Both the position numbers and the translations under genes were made by a program. From a virus: a stretch of DNA of 48,561 nt. Each line of letters begins with the position of its first letter. The stretch's first letter is position 1. The stretch lies in IMG/VR virus record IMGVR_UViG_3300031274_000004, positions 1 through 48,561 of that record. The stretch is one strand, 5' to 3'. Below, piece after piece: positions 24,486 through 33,041 of the stretch. The notes under the pieces are model-generated. The model was not told the origin of the DNA and did no database searches. It saw nothing but the letters and a program-made list of their open reading frames with translations.

Positions 24486-24850
24486 AATTCTACACTGTCG
24501 TACCCAGTGCCATGATGAGCGGCGAGTCTGCCCCAGAATGGCCGTTTGCTGGGGCAGAAATCCAGGCAGGGCAATTTGTTACCCTCGCCTATCCATCCGG
24601 CGGATTAAGCGTATTCATTCCCGCCGACCAGGGAGACACGGCGTATTTAGTGTTGAATCATGCTAAATCAGGCGAATCGGTAGCGGTTGCCTGTGAGTAT
24701 CAAGGGACATTCCCGGATGTAACGGTTAGCTCATATATTGCGGCTGTAGGCGAGGAAGTCTACAAAAGTGCAATAAATGCTACTTATCCGGGTAGAGTGA
24801 TCGATCTTGGTGAGTTTTTGGTACACATTTATGAGACAGGAGGCAGATGA
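24482..24850 (+). CDS. Hypothetical beta-rich protein
   Basis: 122 aa, mostly short strands (QFVTLAYPSGGLSVFIP, TAYLVLNHAKSG, ESVAVACEYQG), no cysteine cluster. Possibly a virion or decoration protein; not recognised. Coupled by ATGA to the gene before. Confidence 0.55.
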   Translation: MKFYTVVPSAMMSGESAPEWPFAGAEIQAGQFVTLAYPSGGLSVFIPADQGDTAYLVLNHAKSGESVAVACEYQGTFPDVTVSSYIAAVGEEVYKSAINATYPGRVIDLGEFLVHIYETGGR

Positions 24851-24864
24851 GCCATGATTATTAA
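24839..24864 (+). promoter_or_regulatory. Repeated leader with 5-codon uORF
   Basis: GGAGGCAGATGAGCCATGA overlaps the stop of the preceding gene. The first ATG (24847) reads MSHDY then stop; the second (24854) opens the next gene. Confidence 0.7.
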
Positions 24865-25150
24865 ACAATTGAAGTGTGATCAGTGTGGGAAAATCGAGGA
24901 ATATCAGATTGTACCTAATTACGGTGCATCATTGACTGATGAGAGCCTGGAAAAGCCTGCGGGATGGATAACAACAGGGGAGATTCCGACGCCTAGTAAG
25001 TGTGCATGCTGTGGGCAACAGCAAGTATGGTATGCCACAAGTATGGATGACCCTGTGGTTAAGGAGAACAAGTATAAAAAACATTTTTGCTGCGAAGAAT
25101 GCAAAATTGAACATCAAAACAATTTGCCCGTAGCGCTGGGGGATATGTAA
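24854..25150 (+). CDS. Cys-rich cargo protein, MII...CDxCG family
   Basis: 98 aa. MIIKQLKCDQCG, PAGW, CACCGQQ and HFCCEEC give up to two zinc sites. Paralogue of 15689-15895 with an extra CACC insertion in the middle. Confidence 0.7.
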   Translation: MIIKQLKCDQCGKIEEYQIVPNYGASLTDESLEKPAGWITTGEIPTPSKCACCGQQQVWYATSMDDPVVKENKYKKHFCCEECKIEHQNNLPVALGDM

Positions 25151-25815
25151 TGAGACTTAATTTGGGTTGCGGTAATATTCATTTTCCGACTGCACGGGAC
25201 AGCGGCGAATCTCGCCCCTATTCCTACGCAATGCCGGAGAGCTGCTATGATGCGGACGACTGGGTAAACGTGGACATGATGCCGGGCAAGGCGGTCGATC
25301 AGGTCGTGGACTTGTTCGATCTGCCCTGGCCCTGGGAAGATAACAGCGTTGATGAGATCTGGGCCTCTCACCTGTGTGAGCACATCCCGCACGATTTACC
25401 CGTCAATGGCGTGGTGAGTGACAATCTCAAGAAATGTCTCAAAATCGACGGCTGGTATGCGTTCTTTTATGAAGTGTGGCGGGTACTGAAGCCGGATGCA
25501 TCAATCTGGGTAATGGTGCCCTATGCTTTCAGCCGGGGCGCGATGGCAGAACCGACTCACCGCCGCTACCTGGTGCCGGAATCGTTCACCTATTTTGAGT
25601 TTAACGTCAACGGCGACGGCACTTATGACGGGTACGATCTGCCCTACATCATGCGCCTCGATGGGCAGGTGCTCTGGGGAATTCGCAACCACCGGACTAT
25701 CGACCTGACCAACGCCATTGGCGATTGGCTGGACGTGAAAGAGTGGGAGCGCGAGGTACTGGGGCACGTTAACACGGTTGATGAGTTCTGCGTACAGATC
25801 AGGGCGGTGAAGTGA
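25150..25815 (+). CDS. SAM-dependent methyltransferase (class I)
   Basis: 221 aa. LNLGCGN (3-9) is motif I, VNVDMMP is motif II, and DLPWPWEDNSVDEIWASHLC with VWRVLKPDASIWVMVPY are the later Rossmann motifs. Substrate is unknown; its place beside three glycosyltransferases suggests sugar or small-molecule O-methylation, but this is inference. GGGGGATATGTA precedes the start. Confidence 0.85.
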   Translation: MRLNLGCGNIHFPTARDSGESRPYSYAMPESCYDADDWVNVDMMPGKAVDQVVDLFDLPWPWEDNSVDEIWASHLCEHIPHDLPVNGVVSDNLKKCLKIDGWYAFFYEVWRVLKPDASIWVMVPYAFSRGAMAEPTHRRYLVPESFTYFEFNVNGDGTYDGYDLPYIMRLDGQVLWGIRNHRTIDLTNAIGDWLDVKEWEREVLGHVNTVDEFCVQIRAVK

Positions 25816-26129
25816 TGGGATACTCTGAAGACGAAAGGTCAGTCAGTCCACCAATTGAGCTACAAACTGGTGTTAGGTTGGTACAAGCCAAATCAGGCAA
25901 ATGGAAATGCGGGGATCACGAGCATGATATAGTCACCGTTGTATTCGAGCTGGATTTTTTAGGAAAACGAGAAACATTGCCATTACTAACATTAGCCTCA
26001 AGATTAAGCGCAATTGCGGAGTTTATATACCGCTTGGCTAAATACAACCCTAATATATCCGGCAATGAGCCAGCGCTCCGAGATCGGGAACCTGCCGAGA
26101 ATGGGCACCGGTGTGAGGCGGTGAAGTGA
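25815..26129 (+). CDS. Hypothetical protein
   Basis: 104 aa from ATG 25815 (GTG 25812 is alternative). Strand-helix arrangement (VTVVFELDFLGKRETLPLLT, SRLSAIAEFIYRLAKY). The GGCGGTGAAGTGATGG junction at its start recurs at its end. Not recognised. Confidence 0.55.
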   Translation: MGYSEDERSVSPPIELQTGVRLVQAKSGKWKCGDHEHDIVTVVFELDFLGKRETLPLLTLASRLSAIAEFIYRLAKYNPNISGNEPALRDREPAENGHRCEAVK

Positions 26130-26566
26130 TGGAATTAGGAGTGAGAATTGAAGGGGCGGACGAATTACTGCTCGGTATCCTGTCCGCTACCGCCGGGCAG
26201 CGGCTCAGAAAACGCCTATGGCAAAGAGTCCGGTCATGGTCGTTTGCCCTGGAGCGCCTGATTAAAGAGGCCATGCCGGTAGATACCGGGCGGGCGCGGG
26301 CAAGCTGGGGACACTGGACAAAGGGCGATCTTGAAAAGCCCAAAAAGGCGTTAAGCACCGGAGCCAGTCAGGAAGATGCCGTGTGGGAGATGGACGAGCC
26401 AAACCTGACCGTCACGCAGGGATCTAATGTCGGCTATATTGCCCGGCTGAATGAAGGACACAGCGCCCAGGCTCCCGCCGGGTTTATTGACAAGGCTTTT
26501 GAAAAGGTCAAATCAGCATTCTTGGACGATGTAGCCCGCGAAATCGACCAGTGGGCAAGGCGGTAA
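26129..26566 (+). CDS. HK97 gp10-like tail-completion protein
   Basis: 145 aa. KEAMPVDTGRARASWG and VGYIARLNEGHSAQAPAGFI, ending FLDDVAREIDQW, form the usual gp10 pattern of a head-tail joining protein. It restores the morphogenetic order broken by the 5-kb island upstream. ATG 26129 (GTG 26126 is possible). Confidence 0.85.
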   Translation: MELGVRIEGADELLLGILSATAGQRLRKRLWQRVRSWSFALERLIKEAMPVDTGRARASWGHWTKGDLEKPKKALSTGASQEDAVWEMDEPNLTVTQGSNVGYIARLNEGHSAQAPAGFIDKAFEKVKSAFLDDVAREIDQWARR

Positions 26567-26567
26567 G

Positions 26568-27101
26568 ATGGCATTTTCACACCCATATGGTAAAGCCAAC
26601 GTACAGGCCAGCGTTAATGATTGGTTCCGCACCAACCTGACCGGTGCGGGGCTGCCTGCCTGGATGGGATCGGCGCGGGTAGCATTTAACTGGCCGGACG
26701 CTGATCTCATCTCTGGCGCGGGGCATGTTTTCAGCGTGACTCACCTGGGAGCAGATGTCGCCCAGACTTACCAGGGGCGGACGGTGGCGGACGGGCAAAA
26801 CGGGCAAACCATGCGGGGACTGTTAGAGGTGGACTGCTGGCTATCGGAGCGTAAAGCCAGCGCCAGCGCCCACCTGATGCTGGGACAAATGGGCGATATG
26901 GTCACCTATCTGTTTACCAGTGGGCGGCAGGTACCCATCAAAAACCTGTATGCAAGCATCGCTTCTCCCCCTGCCCTGAGCGCTACCGTGCGGGTAGGAC
27001 AGGCAGAAGAACAATCAGTTCAGCCCGATCCGAACCCAGATATCATGCGGAAACGATATCTGGTGGGGTATCAGTGGGTTGAAAGAGTGACCGGAACATA
27101 G
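26568..27101 (+). CDS. Tail terminator protein
   Basis: 177 aa between the gp10-like and tube genes. DCWLSERKASASAHLMLGQMG and ASPPALSATVRVG followed by the C-terminal YLVGYQWVERV fit the alpha/beta tail-terminator fold, which caps the tail tube. The call rests on order and length as much as on sequence. Confidence 0.65.
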   Translation: MAFSHPYGKANVQASVNDWFRTNLTGAGLPAWMGSARVAFNWPDADLISGAGHVFSVTHLGADVAQTYQGRTVADGQNGQTMRGLLEVDCWLSERKASASAHLMLGQMGDMVTYLFTSGRQVPIKNLYASIASPPALSATVRVGQAEEQSVQPDPNPDIMRKRYLVGYQWVERVTGT

Positions 27102-27123
27102 GAGGCAGATGAGCCATGAGTAA
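27101..27123 (+). promoter_or_regulatory. Repeated leader with 4-codon uORF
   Basis: GGAGGCAGATGAGCCATGAG; first ATG (27109) reads MSHE then stop, second (27116) starts the gene. A decayed copy with ACG for the first ATG lies at 27376-27393. Confidence 0.7.
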
Positions 27124-27394
27124 ACCACGATATAGATTAGATGCAGTAGACGAAAGCGAGATCGAAAAGTATGAGCTGCCCATTGCAGGCGAGTTTATTA
27201 TGTCCGCTATGCAGGTTGGCATTGCCGAAGATGGGAGGGCTTATTATTGGCACAACATCAAAAACAAGCGCGAATCGGTACATGGGATATCGGAGCACGC
27301 CGCTATCAAGGGGCAGCCGGTAAAAATATCATTCGGGAAACCGCCCTATAAGTATCTCGTGCTTATCGATGAAGGTGAGGCAGACGAGCCATGA
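27116..27394 (+). CDS. Hypothetical cargo protein
   Basis: 92 aa. Charged, mixed strand-helix (RAYYWHNIKNKRESVHG, QPVKISFGKPPYKYLVLIDE), no cysteine cluster. Carried on the repeated leader and placed between tail genes, so probably an accessory insertion. Its C-terminal residues (GEADEP) are encoded by the decayed next leader. Confidence 0.55.
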   Translation: MSKPRYRLDAVDESEIEKYELPIAGEFIMSAMQVGIAEDGRAYYWHNIKNKRESVHGISEHAAIKGQPVKISFGKPPYKYLVLIDEGEADEP

Positions 27395-28050
27395 AGAACG
27401 AAAGGATTTTCTATATTGTCGGCGGGGTGATTATTCTAATATTGTTAGGGATTTTTACGGAGTTGCTGTTTCAGATTTTAGAGCCAGCGACAATGATAGA
27501 ACCTACCCCGACACTTTACGAATTCCCGACAGCGGTGGCAAGTGCGACCATCGAACCCAGCCCGACCAACACGGCAGAACCGACCGCTACGAACACGGTG
27601 CAGCCCACCAGAACGCCGGTGCCAACCGCAACGGTTGACGTGGAAGCAACAGCACAGGCGGAGCAAGTAGCCGTTTATCTCGCCTTATTTGACGACCTGG
27701 ATCAGACCGCCCGCACGACCAAAGCACGGTTTGAAAATACGTTCGGGCAGTTGATAGAGGGCAAGGTCAATGAGCATGATGATACCTGGCGCGGGGAAGT
27801 GACCGCGCTGCTAGCAGTGTTTAACGGACATTTAGCCCAGATGCGGGGAATAACCCCAGCGCCGGGCTACGAAATCGCCCATGATACCGTGATCTATGGT
27901 ATGGAGCGGTGTTCAATCGGGTGGCAGAAAATGTATGATGCAACTCAGGTCGGCGATCATGCGGCCTATGACAGGGCGATCCCCTATGTTCATGAGTGCA
28001 GTGAGAGCTGGGCTGAGGGCGAGGATCTAATCGCTAATTTAAGGAGATAA
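27391..28050 (+). CDS. Membrane-anchored protein with Thr/Pro-rich linker
   Basis: 219 aa. An N-terminal membrane segment (about 7-30, YIVGGVIILILLGIFTELLF) is followed by a long Pro/Thr/Ala-rich linker (36-85) and a helical domain (86-219) with EVTALLAVFNGHLAQ and YVHECSESWAEGED. This anchor-linker-domain layout is typical of Chloroflexota surface proteins. It may remain in the host envelope. ATGA overlap with the preceding gene. Confidence 0.65.
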   Translation: MKNERIFYIVGGVIILILLGIFTELLFQILEPATMIEPTPTLYEFPTAVASATIEPSPTNTAEPTATNTVQPTRTPVPTATVDVEATAQAEQVAVYLALFDDLDQTARTTKARFENTFGQLIEGKVNEHDDTWRGEVTALLAVFNGHLAQMRGITPAPGYEIAHDTVIYGMERCSIGWQKMYDATQVGDHAAYDRAIPYVHECSESWAEGEDLIANLRR

Positions 28051-28054
28051 GAAT

Positions 28055-28528
28055 ATGTCAGAAGTTCGTGTATTTGCAGAAGGGGCACTTCGGTGGGCGG
28101 TTGCCAGTGGAAGCGGTCAGGCATGGCAAACAGCATCAGGTGGCGCGACTGGGTTATTGTCCTATGTTGAGGCAGGCATGACCAATGCCAGCGCCCGCAA
28201 GGTAACAACCATCATGGAGCGTGGTTACCCCAGCCACCACAAGATCGTTGGGGCGGATGCTCCGACGATCCAGTTTAGCTACAAAGAATCTAATATTGCA
28301 CAGGCTCCGGTCTATACCGCCACAGCAGATGGGGCATCGATCCCGCTGCTCAATTTTGAACTCAAATCAGATGCCGACGAGGGAGACGCTACCGCCGTCT
28401 GGCGGCAGTTTATCCGGGGTACCCGTGTGAGCCAACAGTTCACCGAGGGCGAAGAGGGCAATATGGTACAGGAAACCTGGAACTTTATCGCCATGAGCGG
28501 CCCGACCGGATCGGGGTATATCGCCTAA
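28055..28528 (+). CDS. Putative major tail (tube) protein
   Basis: 157 aa, beta-rich with a helix (DATAVWRQFIRGTRVSQQF) and C-terminal MVQETWNFIAMSG. Size and position before the tape measure fit a tube subunit. AAGGAGATAAGAAT precedes the ATG, a strong ribosome site suited to an abundant protein. Confidence 0.65.
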   Translation: MSEVRVFAEGALRWAVASGSGQAWQTASGGATGLLSYVEAGMTNASARKVTTIMERGYPSHHKIVGADAPTIQFSYKESNIAQAPVYTATADGASIPLLNFELKSDADEGDATAVWRQFIRGTRVSQQFTEGEEGNMVQETWNFIAMSGPTGSGYIA

Positions 28529-28935
28529 TGGCTCGTGAGGTTTTCACCTTCCCAGAGGGTACCCTCTGGTTATCGACGGCGGCGGGCGCGTCAGCCCTGA
28601 TGGAATTCGTCCGGGATGTCCAGGTAGATCTGCAAATAGGGATCTACAAATACCGCCCGCCGATGGCGTCTAACTACGTACACCAGGAAACCGGGCGGGT
28701 GGCGACTCTGTCATTCACCCAGGCGCATAGCCAGAAATCGGCGCTGTTAATGTTCGCCTCTGCTACCACCACCGTCAACGCGACAGTGGGCGGCTATATC
28801 AGTGGGCACAATTACTCCTACACGATTAACCTGTGGACGGGGGTGCTCAATAATGGCAGCATCGCGGACAGTGAAGGGCAGGACGAAACCCGCGCCAGCA
28901 TCCGGGGAACGTTTGAAAATTTCGGGGTTGGGTAA
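28528..28935 (+). CDS. Tail protein
   Basis: 135 aa, beta-rich (FTFPEGTLWLSTAAG, TLSFTQAHSQKSALLMFASA, SYTINLWTGVLNNGS, SIRGTFENFGVG). The closing 'RGTFENFGV' resembles the end of tube-like proteins, so this may be a second tube-type or tube-initiator subunit. Stop-start overlap with the previous gene. Confidence 0.6.
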   Translation: MAREVFTFPEGTLWLSTAAGASALMEFVRDVQVDLQIGIYKYRPPMASNYVHQETGRVATLSFTQAHSQKSALLMFASATTTVNATVGGYISGHNYSYTINLWTGVLNNGSIADSEGQDETRASIRGTFENFGVG

Positions 28936-29171
28936 TGAAAACAATGAGATTTACCACAATTAACCGGCCCATTAAAGTACGCGGTTTGAACATGCAGCAG
29001 GTATCACTGGTCAATGGATATGCGGGCGGCGATAAGATGAAAACCGTCATCGGTTTAATTGCTCAAGGGGCGGCGATGTCTTTTCGGGCTGCCAATCAGT
29101 TTTGCGTTGACCATCCCACCGAAGCGGCCCAAGTCGCGGCAGAAGTGGCCCGGATCACGGTGAGGAAATAA
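28935..29171 (+). CDS. Small tail-assembly protein
   Basis: 78 aa between tube and tape measure, the usual place of tail-assembly chaperones. Helical C-terminus (SFRAANQFCVDHPTEAAQVA). No overlapping frameshift product was identified. Function inferred from position only. Confidence 0.5.
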   Translation: MKTMRFTTINRPIKVRGLNMQQVSLVNGYAGGDKMKTVIGLIAQGAAMSFRAANQFCVDHPTEAAQVAAEVARITVRK

Positions 29172-30613
29172 TGTTTAAAGCGGTTCGAGTTATCCTATCA
29201 CTCATCCCGGATGGGTTTTTATCCGGCCTATCCAGAGCGCGGGGCGGGTTTAGCGGCTTCATGGGATTCTTAAAAAATGGGATCTCGACCGGGCAAATGT
29301 TATTTACCGGGCTAAATCAGGCGGTTGAGCTAGTCGGTCGAGCTATTCGCGGCATCAGCGTGGCAATCAAAAACTTAACTGATGAGTTTTTGGGTGGCGC
29401 TATCGCTCAAGAGAAATTTGAAGTAACGCTTACCTCTATGATAGGAGATAGCGAAAAGGCAGAACAAATACTAGATAGTTTAAGGGAGAGAATTCTTGGA
29501 TATGGCTTAGAGGCTGATTCAGCCAACGCTGCTACAATTCAATTCGCAATGGGTTTGAAAGGAATGACCGGCGATGTAGACCCAGACCAATTGTCAACTT
29601 TATTGGATTATATGCAGCGTATCACGACCGTCCGTGATGACATCGTAGGAGGGGAGCAAGCTGTCGCACGCGGAATAATAACAGCTCTATCTGGAGACTT
29701 TTCCACCTTAACCAGATTGCTTGATATCCCGCTGGATAAGTTGCAAGGGTTATCAGCAGAGGCTCAGGCGTTTATAACAGGAACACAAGATGCTACCTCA
29801 AAACAACTAGGAAAAGTAACGGAGCTGGCCGGGCAATCAGAAGCTCAGGCTGGAGACGCCATAGCTGTGCTTGATGAATTGCTCAATGCGGCGGGAATTA
29901 CCCAGGGGGTTGTTGAGGACGTATCAAAAACGACAGGGAAAGAGATTGATGTTATTGAGGCAAATTGGGAGGACTTTAAACGCACCGTCGGGGAAGAGGT
30001 TCTCCCAGTAGTTACAGAGGAACTGGGGAAATTTATTGATTTTATTGATGAGCACCGAGAGGATATTGATAAATTTGCGGAGTCGCTTGGTAAATTAGCT
30101 GCGGGTGGACTTGAAGAGTTGGCGCAAAAATTAGCTGATACGGATTGGCAGCAAGTCGGGCAAGACGCCCGCGATTTTGGCGAGGATGTCCGGTATATTG
30201 TTGAACAAATCGTCATTCTGCTCGAAAAGCTCGAAAAATTAGGGCAATGGTATCAAAGTGCTGGCGGACTGATGGATACCAGTGAGGGAGGGAATATTTG
30301 GTGGGGTGTCGGCGATGCAGGCGGGGCAGGTGGAGCGGCTGGTATCGGGCAGCAATCTGCGGAGCAGGTGCGGGGAGGCATTTTTTCCTGGCTAAATGAG
30401 ATGGGGCCAAAGGTGTTCCCTGGGGCGGACCAAAATCAAGAAGCCAGCCAGCAAACCCCCAGCCAGGGACCGCAGGAGGTTACGGTCCGGGTCGTAGTAG
30501 ACGGGGAGCAGAATATTCGGGCGGCGGTAGATAATGCTGCCCGTGCTGCGGCGAGTGAAGAGATCGGCGCATTTACGGACGAAGTAGTACGAAGTACAGG
30601 AGCGGGGCATTAA
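29171..30613 (+). CDS. Tape measure protein
   Basis: 480 aa. Hydrophobic and Gly-rich near the N-terminus (GFMGFLKNGISTGQMLFTGL), then long helices (FEVTLTSMIGDSEKAEQILD, VLPVVTEELGKFIDFIDEHR) and a Gly/Ala region, ending in a charged C-terminus. Tape-measure length sets tail length; at about 0.15 nm per residue this predicts a tail near 70 nm (established rule, applied by inference). No lytic domain was seen. Confidence 0.82.
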   Translation: MFKAVRVILSLIPDGFLSGLSRARGGFSGFMGFLKNGISTGQMLFTGLNQAVELVGRAIRGISVAIKNLTDEFLGGAIAQEKFEVTLTSMIGDSEKAEQILDSLRERILGYGLEADSANAATIQFAMGLKGMTGDVDPDQLSTLLDYMQRITTVRDDIVGGEQAVARGIITALSGDFSTLTRLLDIPLDKLQGLSAEAQAFITGTQDATSKQLGKVTELAGQSEAQAGDAIAVLDELLNAAGITQGVVEDVSKTTGKEIDVIEANWEDFKRTVGEEVLPVVTEELGKFIDFIDEHREDIDKFAESLGKLAAGGLEELAQKLADTDWQQVGQDARDFGEDVRYIVEQIVILLEKLEKLGQWYQSAGGLMDTSEGGNIWWGVGDAGGAGGAAGIGQQSAEQVRGGIFSWLNEMGPKVFPGADQNQEASQQTPSQGPQEVTVRVVVDGEQNIRAAVDNAARAAASEEIGAFTDEVVRSTGAGH

Positions 30614-30960
30614 TGGGAAGTTTTCAGTTTTCCGGCACATTTTCGGTACTGCCTGATCCGATGGACTATCAACCATTTCCCACTCCGGTGGATGGTTATT
30701 TCCTAAATGGTAAACCCGTCCGGCCCGGTTGGGAATCGGGGATCGCGAAATGGCCCGAACTCACGCCCGCCCAATTTTTGGAATTGAATTCGCGCTGGGT
30801 TGGGGCGGCGGCGGCGCTCCAGGGCGGCAAGGTTCCTTACCTGGGTAATTCGGGTTGGCAGTCGATTACTGCCTGGTTCCACCAACCGATTAATACCGGA
30901 TTTGATGGGACCTATCACCTGGGCACTACGATGCTGATTACACACATTACGAGGTATTAA
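30613..30960 (+). CDS. Small tail protein
   Basis: 115 aa. SFQFSGTFSVLPDPMDYQPF and TPAQFLELNSRWVGAAAALQ. Located between tape measure and hub; could be a distal tail or tube-associated protein. Not recognised. Confidence 0.6.
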   Translation: MGSFQFSGTFSVLPDPMDYQPFPTPVDGYFLNGKPVRPGWESGIAKWPELTPAQFLELNSRWVGAAAALQGGKVPYLGNSGWQSITAWFHQPINTGFDGTYHLGTTMLITHITRY

Positions 30961-33041
30961 TGGCACTCACGGCACAACAGATGGATTACTTGCGCACTGC
31001 CGATCAGCGCTTCCGGGCAAAGGTAGCGGTATTTGATGCATTCACTTTGACCGCTACCAACCCGGAAGTAGACGACGCGGGCGAACAGCTTGCCCCGCTC
31101 CCGCTGCCCCGGATGAGCAGCCGGTACTCGGTGGTGGCAAATAGTGGAGAAATCACCCTGGACGCCACCGAATCCCGCAACCGGGATGGCTCCTATGTGG
31201 GTGATGGTAATGTTTCCTGGGCGCTGACCGGGGATGGTTCCCTGAATGACAACAGCAACGGCACCGCCACCTATACCGCGCCCGCCTCCGGGATAGGGAC
31301 AGCGACCATCACCCTGACAGTGGCCAATGGCAACGGAAGCAAAGACAGCTATGGGTTTGTCCAATATCCCGACACAGCCTTTGATGATGAGGTGGCCGAA
31401 ATTGCCACGATCAGCGGGGGACTAGAGCAGCACGGCTGGAAAATGACCATGCGGGTATTAGGATCGGCGGCGGCCTTTACCTTAGGCAAGGGGATATTGC
31501 TGCACGTTGAGGACACCTGGGGACCGACCACCTCAACGTTTGGCGGTCACCGTTATGCCGAAGGGGTATTTTTTGGCTACATTGCCGATGTTAAAGGGTT
31601 TGAGGATGGTGCGGGCGATTATTGGACGGGGATCGAACTGCGCTCGCCCTGGTGGTTATTGGAGCGCGTGCGGGTAGGTGAGACATGGTGGTCACTAGAA
31701 GCGCAGTCTGGGGCGTACTATCTGTCTGACTTTGCCCCGGCTGATGCGGTCTGGCACTTTTTAAATGATATCACGGACTGGTCAGCCTATCACGATACTA
31801 CCATCTGGACGGACGGGAACGTGGTCGATGACTTCATTATTCACGCCTCCGACCTGGCGACTATCGTTCTAGACGTGCTGGGGCGCTCCCTGGGGAAAGC
31901 GTTTTGCGACCGCTACGGTAATTTATTCTGCATCCCCGATCCCGATGTCCGCGCCGATGAGTACTGGGGTACTCCTGCCCCTGTGTTTAGCAGTGAGGAT
32001 AGCGGCGGCGGGCCATTGAGTGAGACATTAGTTACCAACCGGACGATCCATTATCTACCCTATCAGGTCAGGCGGCTGACGCTGGAAGCCTACGACCAAT
32101 CAAGGATGGGTATTTTTGCCATCAGCGAAAACGCCACCGCACCGGGCACAGACGCCAGCGAAGCGGGGTTGTTATGTGATGATGCATCGCGCCTGGCATC
32201 GTGGGCGGTACAAAAACGTGCCCAGATGAACCGGGAATGGAAAGTTGACGTATCGCTTCCCCTGAATCATACCGTTGATATCTGCTCATTCGTGGATGTC
32301 TGTTTTACGGCTGGACGGCAGGTTAACCCGCTCACCGCGTCCGGGCGAACCTGGGTTTCTCAAATCACCTACCGCCCGGATATTTCGCGGGGGAGTTGGG
32401 TTGGAACCTGGCAGCTTTTGAAACAGACCGAAGGGCAGGGTGAAGCCGAAACCGGGGCCGCGTCCGGGTGGGGCGGTTCTGGAAACTACGTAGGCAACGC
32501 CTATTACAGCGGTGACAATGGCCTAGGAGATGGTTGGGAATCTCCAGCGGGCGGCGATGAAAGCTGGTGTGTCTTGTTTGATTTTGCCTCTTCCGATTGC
32601 GGTTTTGTATCAACCGAAGTTCCGACAGCCTTCACCGGTATTTATCAGCTCGGCGCTCAGGCAACCTATGTAGCGGGTACCGGCTGGGCTGGGGTTTCAC
32701 AGGGTATCGCCCCGGCAACCGATAGACACTGTGGTTGTTATCGCAACTTCGGCCAAACAATCTCGATCTCACGGTTCAAAGTCTCGATCAATGCCGGGGG
32801 GGGAGACTGGGACGGTTACGCAATGGCGATGCGAACCGGTCGGTTATTCGAGGGGTTTGATTTCCAGTGGTCTGACTCGCTGGTGTCAGGTATCACGGCC
32901 TACGAAGTCGAGACGGCACTATCATTTAGCCTGATCGATTTTGACTTCGGGAGCCAGGCGGATGACCCGCTGTGGATCTACTCAATTGAATTAGAAGGGA
33001 CGGCAGGAGTCAAGCCGTCTTATGGGTACGAATGCACATGA
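30960..33041 (+). CDS. Tail hub / tail-associated protein with Ig-like insert
   Basis: 693 aa. The N-terminal region starts like a tail hub. An inserted Ig-like (bacterial Big) domain covers about residues 45-130 (ITLDATESRNRDGSYVGDGN, TATYTAPASG, ATITLTVANGNGS). Hub-like beta regions follow (about 140-510), then a Gly/Trp-rich C-terminal domain. It probably forms the tail tip and contacts the cell. Overlaps the fibre gene by 10 nt. Confidence 0.72.
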   Translation: MALTAQQMDYLRTADQRFRAKVAVFDAFTLTATNPEVDDAGEQLAPLPLPRMSSRYSVVANSGEITLDATESRNRDGSYVGDGNVSWALTGDGSLNDNSNGTATYTAPASGIGTATITLTVANGNGSKDSYGFVQYPDTAFDDEVAEIATISGGLEQHGWKMTMRVLGSAAAFTLGKGILLHVEDTWGPTTSTFGGHRYAEGVFFGYIADVKGFEDGAGDYWTGIELRSPWWLLERVRVGETWWSLEAQSGAYYLSDFAPADAVWHFLNDITDWSAYHDTTIWTDGNVVDDFIIHASDLATIVLDVLGRSLGKAFCDRYGNLFCIPDPDVRADEYWGTPAPVFSSEDSGGGPLSETLVTNRTIHYLPYQVRRLTLEAYDQSRMGIFAISENATAPGTDASEAGLLCDDASRLASWAVQKRAQMNREWKVDVSLPLNHTVDICSFVDVCFTAGRQVNPLTASGRTWVSQITYRPDISRGSWVGTWQLLKQTEGQGEAETGAASGWGGSGNYVGNAYYSGDNGLGDGWESPAGGDESWCVLFDFASSDCGFVSTEVPTAFTGIYQLGAQATYVAGTGWAGVSQGIAPATDRHCGCYRNFGQTISISRFKVSINAGGGDWDGYAMAMRTGRLFEGFDFQWSDSLVSGITAYEVETALSFSLIDFDFGSQADDPLWIYSIELEGTAGVKPSYGYECT

